A model generated the notes under the pieces. That model saw nothing but the letters and a program-made list of their open reading frames with translations. It did no database searches and was not told the DNA's origin. Made by a program: the position numbers and the translations under genes. Source: Streptomyces morookaense (lineage in GTDB: Bacteria; Actinomycetota; Actinomycetes; Streptomycetales; Streptomycetaceae). Taken from it: a stretch of 64,000 nucleotides of DNA. Shown one piece after another: positions 1-8,571 of this stretch. Location of the stretch: positions 62,001 to 126,000 of the forward strand of contig NZ_JABBXF010000010.1 in the NCBI RefSeq assembly GCF_013030945.1, read 5' to 3'. The stretch's first letter is position 1; each line of letters starts with the position of its first letter.

Positions 1-866
1 ATGGTGTGCAGGAGTGTCTGAGTGCCGTACGTGCCCGCGGCGATCACGACGTACCGGGCGCGCAGCACCTTCGGCCGGGCGCGCCGCCGGTCCGTGGGGA
101 CGGTGACGACGCGGTGGCCGCCGTCGCGGTGTTCGGTGACGGCGACGACCGTGGTCATCGGGTGGACGACGGCCCCGGCGCGCTCGGCGAGGTACAGGTA
201 GTTCTCGGTGAGGGTGTTCTTCGCGCCGTACCGGCAGCCGGTCATGCAGGCGCCGCACTCCAGGCAGGCCCGGCGGGACGGGCCCGCGCCTCCGAAGTAG
301 GGGTCCGGCACCTCATGTCCGGGCAGCGTCCGCTGTGAGCCGTCTGCGTCATCGCCATCGCCGAAGAACACGCCGACCGGGGCCATGTGGAAGGTGTCGC
401 CGGCGCCCATCCGCTCGGCTGCGGCGCGGAGATGGCGGTCGGAGGGGGTCATGGTCGGGTTGAGCCGGACGCCCAGCATGCGGCGCGCCTGTGCGTAGTG
501 GGGCTCCAGCTCCTGCTGCCAGTCGGTGATGCCGGACCACTGCGGGTCGTCGAAGAACGCCTTCGGCGGCACGTAGAGGGTGTTGGCGTAGTTGAGCGAG
601 CCGCCGCCGACGCCTGCGCCCGCGAGCACCATCACCTTGCCCAGCAGGTGGATGCGCTGGATGCCGTAGAGGCCGAGTGCGGGCGCCCACAGGTAATTGC
701 GCAGGTCCCAGGAGTTCTTGGGGAGGGTCTCGCGCGTGAAGCGGCGTCCTGCTTCCAGGACGCCGACGCGGTAGCCCTTCTCCGTCAGCCGCAGCGCGGA
801 GACCGAGCCGCCGAAGCCGGAGCCCACGACGATGACGTCGTAGTCAAAGTTGTCGAGCTCGGTCAT
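1..866 (-). CDS. GMC-family FAD oxidoreductase (cholesterol-oxidase-like), C-terminus cut by window edge
   Basis: This is an FAD-dependent oxidoreductase of the GMC/cholesterol-oxidase type, expected to oxidise an alcohol or sterol-like substrate. The start is the ATG at 866 (MTELDNFDYDVIVVGSGFGG), which places the dinucleotide-binding GSGFGG motif at residues 15-20. Further on, a cysteine-rich stretch reads CLECGACMTGC followed by RYGAKNTLT, a cluster common in actinobacterial members of this family. Only about 288 residues are present; the rest runs off base 1. The aldehyde dehydrogenase upstream ends 15 bases before this start on the same strand, so the two are probably co-transcribed and may act in sequence (alcohol to aldehyde to acid). 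Family assignment is firm, substrate unknown. Confidence 0.85.
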   Translation of the reverse strand, partial: MTELDNFDYDVIVVGSGFGGSVSALRLTEKGYRVGVLEAGRRFTRETLPKNSWDLRNYLWAPALGLYGIQRIHLLGKVMVLAGAGVGGGSLNYANTLYVPPKAFFDDPQWSGITDWQQELEPHYAQARRMLGVRLNPTMTPSDRHLRAAAERMGAGDTFHMAPVGVFFGDGDDADGSQRTLPGHEVPDPYFGGAGPSRRACLECGACMTGCRYGAKNTLTENYLYLAERAGAVVHPMTTVVAVTEHRDGGHRVVTVPTDRRRARPKVLRARYVVIAAGTYGTQTLLHT

Positions 867-881
867 TGCGACGCGTCCTCC

Positions 882-2474
882 TCAGCGCAGGCGGAGCGCC
901 TTCAGCGCGCGCAGTCCGCCCGTCATCAGCCGTGTGTACTTCTCGTCGTCCATGCCGAATGCCGGACCGAGCGGCATCACCCGCTGCTGTGCGACGGTCT
1001 GGGCCTCGGTGTACTTGAGGATGCCCTCCGAGCCGTGCCGGCGGCCCAGGCCCGAGTCGCCCATGCCGCCCATGGGCGCCTGCGCGCTGCCGTAGGCGGC
1101 CGCGTAGGCCTCGTTGACATTCACGGTGCCGGCCTTCAGGCGTGCCGCGATCTGCCGGCCGCGCCGCCCGTCGGCCGTCCAGACGCTCGCATTGAGGCCG
1201 AACGGTGTGGAGTTGGCCAGCCGGACCGCTTCGTCCTCGTCCGTGAAGCGGTAGACGGACACCACCGGGCCGAAGGTTTCCTCCGTGCACACGGCCATGG
1301 GCGGCTCGACGCCGTCGAGGATGGTCGGCTCGTAGAACAGCGGCCCGGCGTCCGGCCGGTGGCGGCCTCCCGCGACGAGTGTGGCGCCCTTGGCCACGGC
1401 CTCCTCCACATGCCGGGTGACGGTCTCCAGCTGCTTCTCCGAGACCAGCGAGCCCATGTCGGCGCCGTAGGCGAGCGCCGTCCCCAGCCGCATCGCCCGG
1501 GTCCGGGCGGCGAAGCGGACCAGGAAGTCGTCGGCGACCGAGGCGTGCACGTAGAGGCGCTCGATGGAGATGCACAGCTGTCCGGCGGAGGAGAAGCAGC
1601 CGCGGACGGCACCGGCCGCCGCCTTCTCGATGTCGGCGTCGCGCAGCACCAGCATGGCGTTCTTGCCGCCGAGTTCGAGGGAGCAGCCGACCAGCCGGGC
1701 GGCCGCGCTGCGGGCGACCTCGCGGCCGGTGCGGGTGGAGCCGGTGAAGGAGACGTAGTCCGCGCGGTCCGTGACCTCCGGGCCGACCACCGGGCCCTCG
1801 CCGAGCACGACCTGCCAGACGCCCTCGGGAAACCCCGCCTCGATCAGCAGCTCGCGCGCCAGCAGTGCGGTCAGAGCGGTCTGCGTGTCGGGTTTCATCA
1901 CGACGGCGTTGCCCGCGACGAAGGCGGGCAGCGCATCGCCGACCGACAGCTCGAACGGGTAGTTCCAGGGCGCTATCTGCCCGACGACACCGCGCGGGCG
2001 GCGCAGTTCGGTGACCCGGGTGAGCGTGGGGATGACGCCGGTGTGACGCTTCGGCCGGAGGTAGGCGGGGGCGCTGCGCCCGTAATGGCGGGCGGCCACG
2101 GCGACCGCCTGCACCTCCTCATGGGCGTGCAGCCGGGCCTTTCCGGTCTCCAGCTGTATCAGGTCGAGGATGTCGGACTGGCGGCGCAGGACGAGGTCGT
2201 GGAACCGCAGCAGCACGCCTGCCCGTTCGCGCACGGGACGGGCGGCCCAGTGCCGCTGCGCCTCGCGGGCCCGCTCGAACGCGGCGGCGACGTCCTCGGG
2301 GGTGGACTCCGGCAGGTGGGCCAGCACCTCGCCGGTGAACGGCGCGTGACTCACGGTGCTGCCGGAACCGGTGACGCCTGCGGTGAGACGGGCCACGAGA
2401 GCCGGGGTGACCACGTCGGCAGCGGTCCGGGCGCCGGCCGGGGCGAGGGGATTGCTGTGCCGCGATTCCGTCAT
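882..2474 (-). CDS. NAD(P)-dependent aldehyde dehydrogenase, succinate-semialdehyde dehydrogenase type
   Basis: A 530-residue soluble aldehyde dehydrogenase that converts an aldehyde, probably succinate semialdehyde, to the acid using NAD(P). Visible motifs are the cofactor-binding APWNYP and the FTGSTRTGREVA turn, the general-base region LELGGKNAML and the nucleophile region SSAGQLCIS with the catalytic Cys. The length is slightly above the usual 480-510 because of an extended N-terminus. I chose the ATG at 2474 (MTESRHSNPL); the open frame continues upstream to 2552, but that stretch does not look like the family. It lies 15 bases upstream of the GMC oxidoreductase and about 94 bases downstream of the kinase stop, all on the minus strand. 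Substrate is inferred from family similarity only. Confidence 0.88.
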   Translation of the reverse strand: MTESRHSNPLAPAGARTAADVVTPALVARLTAGVTGSGSTVSHAPFTGEVLAHLPESTPEDVAAAFERAREAQRHWAARPVRERAGVLLRFHDLVLRRQSDILDLIQLETGKARLHAHEEVQAVAVAARHYGRSAPAYLRPKRHTGVIPTLTRVTELRRPRGVVGQIAPWNYPFELSVGDALPAFVAGNAVVMKPDTQTALTALLARELLIEAGFPEGVWQVVLGEGPVVGPEVTDRADYVSFTGSTRTGREVARSAAARLVGCSLELGGKNAMLVLRDADIEKAAAGAVRGCFSSAGQLCISIERLYVHASVADDFLVRFAARTRAMRLGTALAYGADMGSLVSEKQLETVTRHVEEAVAKGATLVAGGRHRPDAGPLFYEPTILDGVEPPMAVCTEETFGPVVSVYRFTDEDEAVRLANSTPFGLNASVWTADGRRGRQIAARLKAGTVNVNEAYAAAYGSAQAPMGGMGDSGLGRRHGSEGILKYTEAQTVAQQRVMPLGPAFGMDDEKYTRLMTGGLRALKALRLR

Positions 2475-2568
2475 GGGGGCGAGCGTAGGCGTGCTCGGAC
2501 TCTTTGGGTACCCATCAGTAGCCCCATTCTGCGACCCGGGCCACTCGCACAACGGCCTCGGGCAGGCC

Positions 2569-4161
2569 CTATGGACCCGACCGCGGCCTGATGCGGGCGA
2601 AGGTGTCCAGTGCGACGTCGAAGTACCGCTTGCCCTCTGCCGACTTGGCGAGCGGCGAGGACACCCAGACGTCGTACATCTTGTCCGCCTCGTCCCACGA
2701 GATGTCGTACGTGTGCCGGTCGCCCTGAGGCGCCTTGCTCTCGCTCTCGGCGAAGCCGTCCCAGCTGAACTCCCAGGAGGCGGCCTTGAGTCCCTTGTGC
2801 GTGGTCCGCTCGACCTGGCCGTCGCGGTAGCCCGGGTAGCGGTCGGGCGCGAGGGCGGCGGCGCTGCGCATCACCCCGATCGGGCCGCCCTCCTGCTGGT
2901 CCTGGATGAGGACGCCGATGCGGAACTCCTTGCCCGGCGAGTAGTAGAAGACGCGCGGCGGCTCGAAGGAACGGGTGCACCCGGCGGGGACGGCGAAGGC
3001 GAAGCCCGCCGGGTCCTGCACCGCCCGGAACCCCTCGGGGGCGGACACGGCGGCGCTGGCGGGCGCATCCGGCACCGAGTCGGCCGGGGCACCGGTGCCG
3101 GTGGTGTCCGTGACGGCGGAGTACGGGGGCCTGCCGTCGGTGCGGCCCTCGTCCGGGCCCGTCAGCAGCGCGGCCAGCCCGGCGCCCATGCCGGCCAGGG
3201 TCGCCACCGCGAGGGCGGCCATCAGTGCGGTGCGCCCGCGGCCCGGGGTGAGCGCGCCGGGCGGGAGCACGGGCAGGGGCGGCGGGGCACTCCGCTCCGT
3301 CGGCGTACAGGCCGTGCCCGGCGAGGCGTTGCCCGTCTCCAGGCAGGCGCGCAGCAGCTGTTCGGCCCGGTCGGCGCTCATCCGCCGCGCCGGGTCGCGC
3401 TCCAGCAGCCCCCGGACGACCGGCAGCAGCGGACCCGCGGCGGCGGGCGGGCGGATCTCGTCGTGGACGACCGCGTGCAGGATGCCGCCCAGGGAATCCC
3501 GGTGGAACGGCGACGACCCGCTGAGCGCCGTGCACAACAGCACGCCCAGCGACCACAGATCGGACGCGGGCCCCGCCCGCCCGCCCGACATCCGCTCCGG
3601 CGCGGTGTATTCGGGCGAGCCGACGAATGCGCCGGTCTCGGTGATCGTCGTCGCCCCGGAGACCTGGGCGATGCCGAAGTCCGTCAGCACGACGCGCCCC
3701 GTGCCGGCCTCCAGCAGGACGTTGGGCGGCTTGATGTCCCGGTGCAGCACGCCGCGCGCGTGCGCCGCCCGCAGCGCTCCCAGCATCGCGAGCCCGATCC
3801 GCGCCGCCTCCCCCGCGCCCAGCGGGCCGTCGGCCGCCAGCAGGTCGGACAGCGACCGCCCCTCGACCAGTTCCATGACGATCCAGGGCCGCCCGTCCTG
3901 CTCGACGATGTCGTGCAGGACGATCACGTTCGGATGTTTGATCAATGCCACCGTGCGCGCCTCGCGCAGGGTGCGCTCGCGCCGGGCCTCGCTGTCCCGC
4001 GCGGAGTCGGCGTCGCCCACGTGCAGTTCCTTGACGGCGACTTCGCGGGCGAGCAGCTCGTCCGTGGCGCGCCACACGGTACCCATCCCGCCGCGCCCGA
4101 TCCGCCGGCCGAGCCGGTAGCGCCCGGCGAGCAGGCCGCCGGGGGCAGCGAACGTCCCCAT
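2569..4161 (-). CDS. Membrane-anchored Ser/Thr protein kinase (PknB/Hanks type)
   Basis: A 530-residue eukaryotic-like Ser/Thr kinase. From the ATG at 4161 (MGTFAAPGG) the glycine loop IGRGGMGTV is at residues 21-29, the ATP lysine in VAVKEL at 44, the catalytic HRDIKPPN at 140-147 and DFG at 161-163, so all key kinase residues are present. A proline-rich linker leads to one membrane segment at about 311-333 (TALMAALAVATLAGMGAGLAA), and a roughly 195-residue extracellular domain follows that has no PASTA repeats and that I do not recognise by name. It is therefore a sensor kinase with the catalytic domain in the cytoplasm. Substrates are unknown; it sits alone upstream of the dehydrogenase genes. 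Confidence 0.93.
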   Translation of the reverse strand: MGTFAAPGGLLAGRYRLGRRIGRGGMGTVWRATDELLAREVAVKELHVGDADSARDSEARRERTLREARTVALIKHPNVIVLHDIVEQDGRPWIVMELVEGRSLSDLLAADGPLGAGEAARIGLAMLGALRAAHARGVLHRDIKPPNVLLEAGTGRVVLTDFGIAQVSGATTITETGAFVGSPEYTAPERMSGGRAGPASDLWSLGVLLCTALSGSSPFHRDSLGGILHAVVHDEIRPPAAAGPLLPVVRGLLERDPARRMSADRAEQLLRACLETGNASPGTACTPTERSAPPPLPVLPPGALTPGRGRTALMAALAVATLAGMGAGLAALLTGPDEGRTDGRPPYSAVTDTTGTGAPADSVPDAPASAAVSAPEGFRAVQDPAGFAFAVPAGCTRSFEPPRVFYYSPGKEFRIGVLIQDQQEGGPIGVMRSAAALAPDRYPGYRDGQVERTTHKGLKAASWEFSWDGFAESESKAPQGDRHTYDISWDEADKMYDVWVSSPLAKSAEGKRYFDVALDTFARIRPRSGP

Positions 4162-4265
4162 GTGCCCATCTTGCCGCAAGGCCTCCCGGCCGACGGCGCC
4201 CGTGCGGCACGCGTCGGGGTGCTCATCGGGATGCTCCCGGGCGCTTCGGCGTGCCGCGGTGTGCT

Positions 4266-5342
4266 TCAGCCGGTGCGGAAGGCGGCGTCCACGATGCGCT
4301 GCACGCAAGGGCTTTCGCCGGATCCCTGTGCACGTATGCAGGAGAGGGAATAGGCCACGCGCCGCGAGACGTCCGGGGTGGCCAGGACGCCGCAGGCGAA
4401 GCCGGGGCCGGAGCCCGTCGCGCCCACCAGCTCCCTGCCGTCCGGCAGGACGGTACGTATCAATCCGCCGTGGGTGCGCAGGAGTTCCTGCTGTGCGGGC
4501 GGGAGCAGGCGGCCGTCGAGCAGGGCGACGAGGAAGCGGTCGAGATCGGCCGCCGTGGAGACCATGCCTCCGGCCGCCCAGGTGTGCGGGCTGCGCGCCG
4601 TCACATCGGAGAGGCGGCCGGCGGTCGCCACATAGGTGCAGGAATACGGTTCCGGGAGCGTGACGTCGTCCGCGTCCGGCACATACGTACCGCGCAGGCC
4701 GAGCGGGCGCGTGATGCGTTCACGCACCTCCCGGGCGAAGGGGCGGCCGGTGATCTCCTCGATGACGAGGCCGGCGAGGATGGCCTCGATGCCGTTGTGC
4801 GGCTCGGTCCCGCCCGGGGTGAACTCCCGCTGTTCCTTGAGCGCTTCGCGCACGAGCCGCTCCGGACTCCAGGAATCGAAACGGTGCTCGGTGAACCATT
4901 CGTTCGAACCGTCCCCGTATGTCGGCGAGGGCAGTGCGGGAAGGCCGCTCGTGCCGTCGAGCAACTGGCCGACGGTGACGTGCTGGTGGGGCTCGGAAAG
5001 GAGGCCGGGAAGACGGTGCACGACCGGGGCGTCGAGGTCGGCCCGCTGCTCGCCCGTCAGTTGGAGCAGCACCACGTGGGTGAAGAGCCGGGTGATGCCG
5101 CCTATACGGAAGGAGGAGTCGGAGCGCACCGGGGCGCCGGTGTCCGTGTCGGCCACGCCGGACACGCCCCACCAGTGGCCGGCGGATCCCGCGACCCGGA
5201 CGAGGGCGCCCGTGACGCCGGCATCGGGCAGTCCCGCGGTGGAACGGCGCAGGGCGTCCCTGTCGAGCGACGGTCCGGCGGCGGTCGCCGCGAGCAGCGC
5301 GGCAACGGCCGTTCCCCAGGCGTTGCGCTTCATCGTGTCCAT
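4266..5342 (-). CDS. Serine-hydrolase-fold protein (beta-lactamase/DD-peptidase family) lacking the catalytic Ser and Lys
   Basis: This protein of about 358 residues has a signal-like N-terminus (MDTMKRNAWGTAVAALLAAT) and the general sequence of the class C beta-lactamase/D-Ala-D-Ala carboxypeptidase family. The usual FRIGSVTK motif, which holds the nucleophile Ser and the Lys three residues later, reads FRIGGITR at residues 78-85: Ser is Gly82 and Lys is Arg85. The region that normally reads YSNxNY reads PHNGIE, so the second motif is also lost, and the HxG-type motif reads GSGPGF. The frame is intact and GC3-rich, which argues for a maintained non-enzymatic protein rather than a decaying gene. 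Start at 5342; an internal ATG at 5333 is the alternative. Confidence 0.8.
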   Translation of the reverse strand: MDTMKRNAWGTAVAALLAATAAGPSLDRDALRRSTAGLPDAGVTGALVRVAGSAGHWWGVSGVADTDTGAPVRSDSSFRIGGITRLFTHVVLLQLTGEQRADLDAPVVHRLPGLLSEPHQHVTVGQLLDGTSGLPALPSPTYGDGSNEWFTEHRFDSWSPERLVREALKEQREFTPGGTEPHNGIEAILAGLVIEEITGRPFAREVRERITRPLGLRGTYVPDADDVTLPEPYSCTYVATAGRLSDVTARSPHTWAAGGMVSTAADLDRFLVALLDGRLLPPAQQELLRTHGGLIRTVLPDGRELVGATGSGPGFACGVLATPDVSRRVAYSLSCIRAQGSGESPCVQRIVDAAFRTG

Positions 5343-5538
5343 GCATCGAGTCTGTCCGCGGGGCGGCGGCCGAACATCCGGGACGAGCCCGGACGTTGCC
5401 CCCAGCCGGACCCCTACGGGGTGTGTTCGGGCGGACCGCGCCGGCAACCGGACGCCCCCCCTCACGGAAAGAGGACAGCCCCAGCCCCTTCACGGAATGA
5501 GGACAGAAACCGACCTACTCACCCCGTACCGTCGCCCC

Positions 5539-6711
5539 ATGAGCACCGTCCTCCCCCGCATCACCGACGAGCAGCGGCGCGCCCGGCTCGGGCACCGGCA
5601 CCTCCTCGCCCCGGGCCGGCGCGCGGCGCGCGTCGAGGGCGTCGCCGACGCCCTCGTCGGGCTGCACGCCAGCGACGCCGCCACCGTCTACCTCTCCGCC
5701 TGCGCCCGGCTCGCCGAGCCGTCCGCGGGCGAGGTGGAGCGCGGGCTCTACGACGACGTCACCGTCGTCAAGCTGCTCTCCATGCGGCGCACCCTCTTCG
5801 CCGTCACCACCGAACTCGCCCCGTACGTCTACTCGTCCACCGCCCGTGCCATTGCCGCCCGCGAGCGGGCCACCCTCGTCAAGCATCTCCATGCGCACCT
5901 CCCCGACTGGGACGAGGAGCGGCTCGCCCGCACCGAGCGGGCCGTGCTCGCCGCCCTCGCCGAGCGCGGCGAGGCGACGACCGCGGAACTGGGCAAGGTC
6001 GTGCCCGCCCTGCGCGACACGATGGTCGTCTCGCCCGGCAAGCCGTACGAGGCCCGGCAGAGCGTCGGTTCGCGGGTGCTGCGGCTGCTCGCCTCCGACG
6101 GGCACCTGCGCCGCGCCCGGCCGCGGGGCTCGTGGACCAGCAGCATGTATCCATGGGCGCTCGTCCCGCAACTGCCCGAGCTCCCGGTGCGGGAGGCCAA
6201 GGCCGAACTGGCGCGCCGCTGGCTGGCCTCGTACGGGCCCGCCACCGAGGCCGACCTCAAGTGGTGGACGGGCTGGACGCTGGGCGACACCCGCAGGGCA
6301 CTGGCGGACGTCGGCGCGATGGCCGTCGAACTGACGGAAGGGACGGGATTCGTGCTCCCGGAGGACCTTGACGGCGGGGAGACCGCCGAGCCCTGGGCCG
6401 CCCTGCTCCCCGGGCTCGACCCGACCTCCATGGGCTGGCGGCAGCGCGACTGGTACCTGTCCCCCGGTCATGTCCCCGCCCTCTTCGACCGCGCGGGCAA
6501 CATCGGGCCCACCGTCTGGTGGAACGGACGCATCGTGGGCGGCTGGGCCCAGCGCGCGGACGGTGAGATCGTCTGGCGCGCGCTGGGCCGCGTGGGCCGC
6601 GACACGGAGGCGGCGGTCGCGGCGGAGGCCGGGCGGCTGTCCGCCTGGATCGGAGCGGTCCGGGTCACACCCCGGTTCCGTACACCGCTGGAGCGGGAGC
6701 TAGCGGCGTGA
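5539..6711 (+). CDS. Winged-helix DNA-binding domain protein, AlkZ/HTH_42 family
   Basis: A 390-residue protein of the HTH_42 (AlkZ-like DNA glycosylase) family. The start MSTVLPRITDEQRRARL is the normal family beginning, and it continues with GLHASDAATVYLSA, the conserved GLQAQxPxxxYLSL-like segment. Later segments such as YGPATEADLKWWTGW and LLPGLDPTSMGWRQRDWY are also typical. Family members include AlkZ, which unhooks DNA interstrand crosslinks; most Streptomyces copies are uncharacterised. The open frame extends 900 bases upstream over the opposite-strand gene, but the ATG at 5539 gives the family N-terminus. It overlaps the convergent VOC gene by 12 bases. Confidence 0.85.
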   Translation: MSTVLPRITDEQRRARLGHRHLLAPGRRAARVEGVADALVGLHASDAATVYLSACARLAEPSAGEVERGLYDDVTVVKLLSMRRTLFAVTTELAPYVYSSTARAIAARERATLVKHLHAHLPDWDEERLARTERAVLAALAERGEATTAELGKVVPALRDTMVVSPGKPYEARQSVGSRVLRLLASDGHLRRARPRGSWTSSMYPWALVPQLPELPVREAKAELARRWLASYGPATEADLKWWTGWTLGDTRRALADVGAMAVELTEGTGFVLPEDLDGGETAEPWAALLPGLDPTSMGWRQRDWYLSPGHVPALFDRAGNIGPTVWWNGRIVGGWAQRADGEIVWRALGRVGRDTEAAVAAEAGRLSAWIGAVRVTPRFRTPLERELAA

Positions 6712-7125
6712 CGGCGGCGCGGGCCGCGCGGCCGGTTCGTCACCGTAGGGCGTGGTCATGAACTCGAGGTTGAGCGTGCCGCCCGGGTCCTCGGTGTAGA
6801 GGCCCCGGCCGCCGTAGTCGGTGTTGATCTCGCCTTCGACGCTGTGCGCGGGGTCGGCCCAGTAGCGCAGTCCGCGCTCGGTGATCCGGCCGAGGATGGC
6901 GTCGAACTCCTCGTCGGTGACGAGGTAGGCGAGGTGGCTCCCGTTGATGGCGTCAGCGGGGACCAGGTCGTCGGCGAAGTCGACGCCGACCCCGTTGGAC
7001 GACGTGACCTGGGTGAAGCGTCCCCAGTCCACGGGTTTGCCGGTGCCCGTCAGCTCGGTGAGGAACTCGGCAGTCCGGTGGCGGTCCTTGACGTGCACGA
7101 TGATGTGGTTCAGCTCGTTTGCCAT
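6700..7125 (-). CDS. VOC-superfamily protein (glyoxalase/bleomycin-resistance fold)
   Basis: A 141-residue vicinal-oxygen-chelate protein. The ATG at 7125 gives MANELNHIIVHVKDRHRTAEFL, the typical first beta-strand and helix of the fold; a later segment reads HLAYLVTDEEFDAIL and the end reads GRGLYTEDPGGTLNLEFMT, the classic metal-ligand Glu near the C-terminus. Such proteins bind or transform small molecules at a divalent metal, but the substrate cannot be read from sequence. It is convergent with and overlaps the AlkZ-like gene by 12 bases. The open frame runs upstream to 7197, without family features there. Confidence 0.85.
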   Translation of the reverse strand: MANELNHIIVHVKDRHRTAEFLTELTGTGKPVDWGRFTQVTSSNGVGVDFADDLVPADAINGSHLAYLVTDEEFDAILGRITERGLRYWADPAHSVEGEINTDYGGRGLYTEDPGGTLNLEFMTTPYGDEPAARPAPPSRR

Positions 7126-7175
7126 GACGGGCCCTTCATCGGTCCAGTGCGTCACCATGCGATTCTGCCGTGACC

Positions 7176-8459
7176 TCAGCCGCCCGCCACTCGCCACGTC
7201 AGATCACCGGACATCCGCTTGCGGACCTCCGGATCGCGCACCGCCCCTGTCCGGTCGGTCGCCCGGGCCGTCACCGTGTGCGTGCGTCCGTCGGCCCGGA
7301 CGCCCAGCGACCGCGGCACCACCGCGAGGCGGCCGCGCGCCGCCACGGCTTCGCGGCCGTCCACGTACCACCGCACCGCCACCGTCCGTGCGGCCGTCTG
7401 GACGGTCAGACGTTTGCTCCGCTGCACCGTCGCATCCGTCGGCACACTGCTCGACAGGACGCTCGCATGACGGTAGAAGCCCGCGATCATCGCCTCACGT
7501 CCCGGCAGGTTGAACTCCCTGCCCAGCGACCGCATGATCGAGTTGTCGGTGGGGCGGAACAGGCCCTTGGGGTAGTAGCCGCCGCCCTCGAAAGCGCTGA
7601 CGGAACCGCCGTCGGGCGAGGGCTGTCCGAGCCAGCGGTACCACTTCGTCCGCTGCGCCTGCATCTGCCCTGCGCTCAGCGTGCTGATGTTGGACTCGTG
7701 CGGCTCGGTGCCCGTGTAGGTGCCGTACTCGTCGTACTGGTACTCGTCGGCAAGCTTGCCCAGTGAGTGGCCCGTTTCGTGGACCGCGATCTGATCCGAG
7801 CGGTCGTTGTCGGCCGACGCCGTCGCTATGCCGTCGTAACCCACCTTCGACACCACGTCGTTGTAGCCGGCACCGCCGTATTTGGCGGAATTCGCGAGCA
7901 CCACCACCAGGTCCGCCGCAGGCGCCTTGGCGGCGTACGGCTCCACCTTCGCGGTGTCGAGGCACAGCAGCCGCTCGATGCCGTCGCAGAAGAAGCCCGA
8001 GCCCAGCGCGGTGTCCCTCTTCACGTCCTGCGCGGGGTCGCCCGACACGCCGGATTCCCGCGAAACGGCGTCCACCGCCCAGACGTTGAACAGGTTGCGG
8101 TATGACGCGTACGGCTCGACGGCCGACATCTTGGCCCACTTGGCGCGCACTGCTGCGTGAAACGCCTCCTGCTGTCCGGCGGTGTAGCCGTCACCGATGA
8201 AGACGACGTCCAGCTTGCTGTTCACCGGTCCGTTGTGGACGATCGAGGTGACGTCGCCGTCCCCCTTGAACGAGGGCTTGAGGGGCTTGACCGGGGTGGT
8301 GGAGACGGGGATCCGGGTGTGATGCGGGTGACCGCCCGGTTCGGTGAAGTACTCGACGTCCTGCTGCCGTTGGGGGTGCTGCTGCTGTGCCGCAGCGGCA
8401 GGGGCGGCGAGCGCGGCCATGACCGCCACGCCCACCGCCAGCGATATTCGTCTGCGCAT
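7176..8459 (-). CDS. Secreted M64-family metallopeptidase
   Basis: A 427-residue exported zinc protease. The start MRRRISLAVGVAVMAALAAPAAAAQ at 8459 is a clear Sec signal peptide. The zinc site reads VHETGHSLGKLADEY, the HExGHSxxxLADEY form of peptidase family M64 (IgA-protease-like). The flanking GYNDVVSKVGYDGIA and SADNDRS segments also match the family. A C-terminal beta-rich region after about residue 320 (SSVPTDATVQRSKRLTVQTA) probably forms an immunoglobulin-like domain. A small hairpin lies just upstream of the start. The natural substrate is unknown; the family was founded on enzymes that cleave IgA. Confidence 0.92.
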   Translation of the reverse strand: MRRRISLAVGVAVMAALAAPAAAAQQQHPQRQQDVEYFTEPGGHPHHTRIPVSTTPVKPLKPSFKGDGDVTSIVHNGPVNSKLDVVFIGDGYTAGQQEAFHAAVRAKWAKMSAVEPYASYRNLFNVWAVDAVSRESGVSGDPAQDVKRDTALGSGFFCDGIERLLCLDTAKVEPYAAKAPAADLVVVLANSAKYGGAGYNDVVSKVGYDGIATASADNDRSDQIAVHETGHSLGKLADEYQYDEYGTYTGTEPHESNISTLSAGQMQAQRTKWYRWLGQPSPDGGSVSAFEGGGYYPKGLFRPTDNSIMRSLGREFNLPGREAMIAGFYRHASVLSSSVPTDATVQRSKRLTVQTAARTVAVRWYVDGREAVAARGRLAVVPRSLGVRADGRTHTVTARATDRTGAVRDPEVRKRMSGDLTWRVAGG

Positions 8460-8477
8460 GGGGGGTCCTCTCGAAGA

Positions 8478-8495
8478 CCGCCGCAAAAGCGGCGG
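8478..8495 (-). terminator. Short hairpin between S33 hydrolase and M64 peptidase genes
   Basis: CCGCCGC-AAAA-GCGGCGG forms a perfect 7-bp stem with a 4-base loop. On the minus strand it lies 77 bases after the stop of the S33 hydrolase and 19 bases before the start of the M64 peptidase. It may terminate the upstream transcript, or affect translation of the peptidase because it sits directly upstream of its ribosome-binding region. Confidence 0.5.
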
Positions 8496-8571
8496 CTCAA
8501 GTCGATTTAATGCGCGGCTCAACGTAGAGCGGCGACTGCCCCATGACAATGCTTACGGCTCAACCGGCCGC

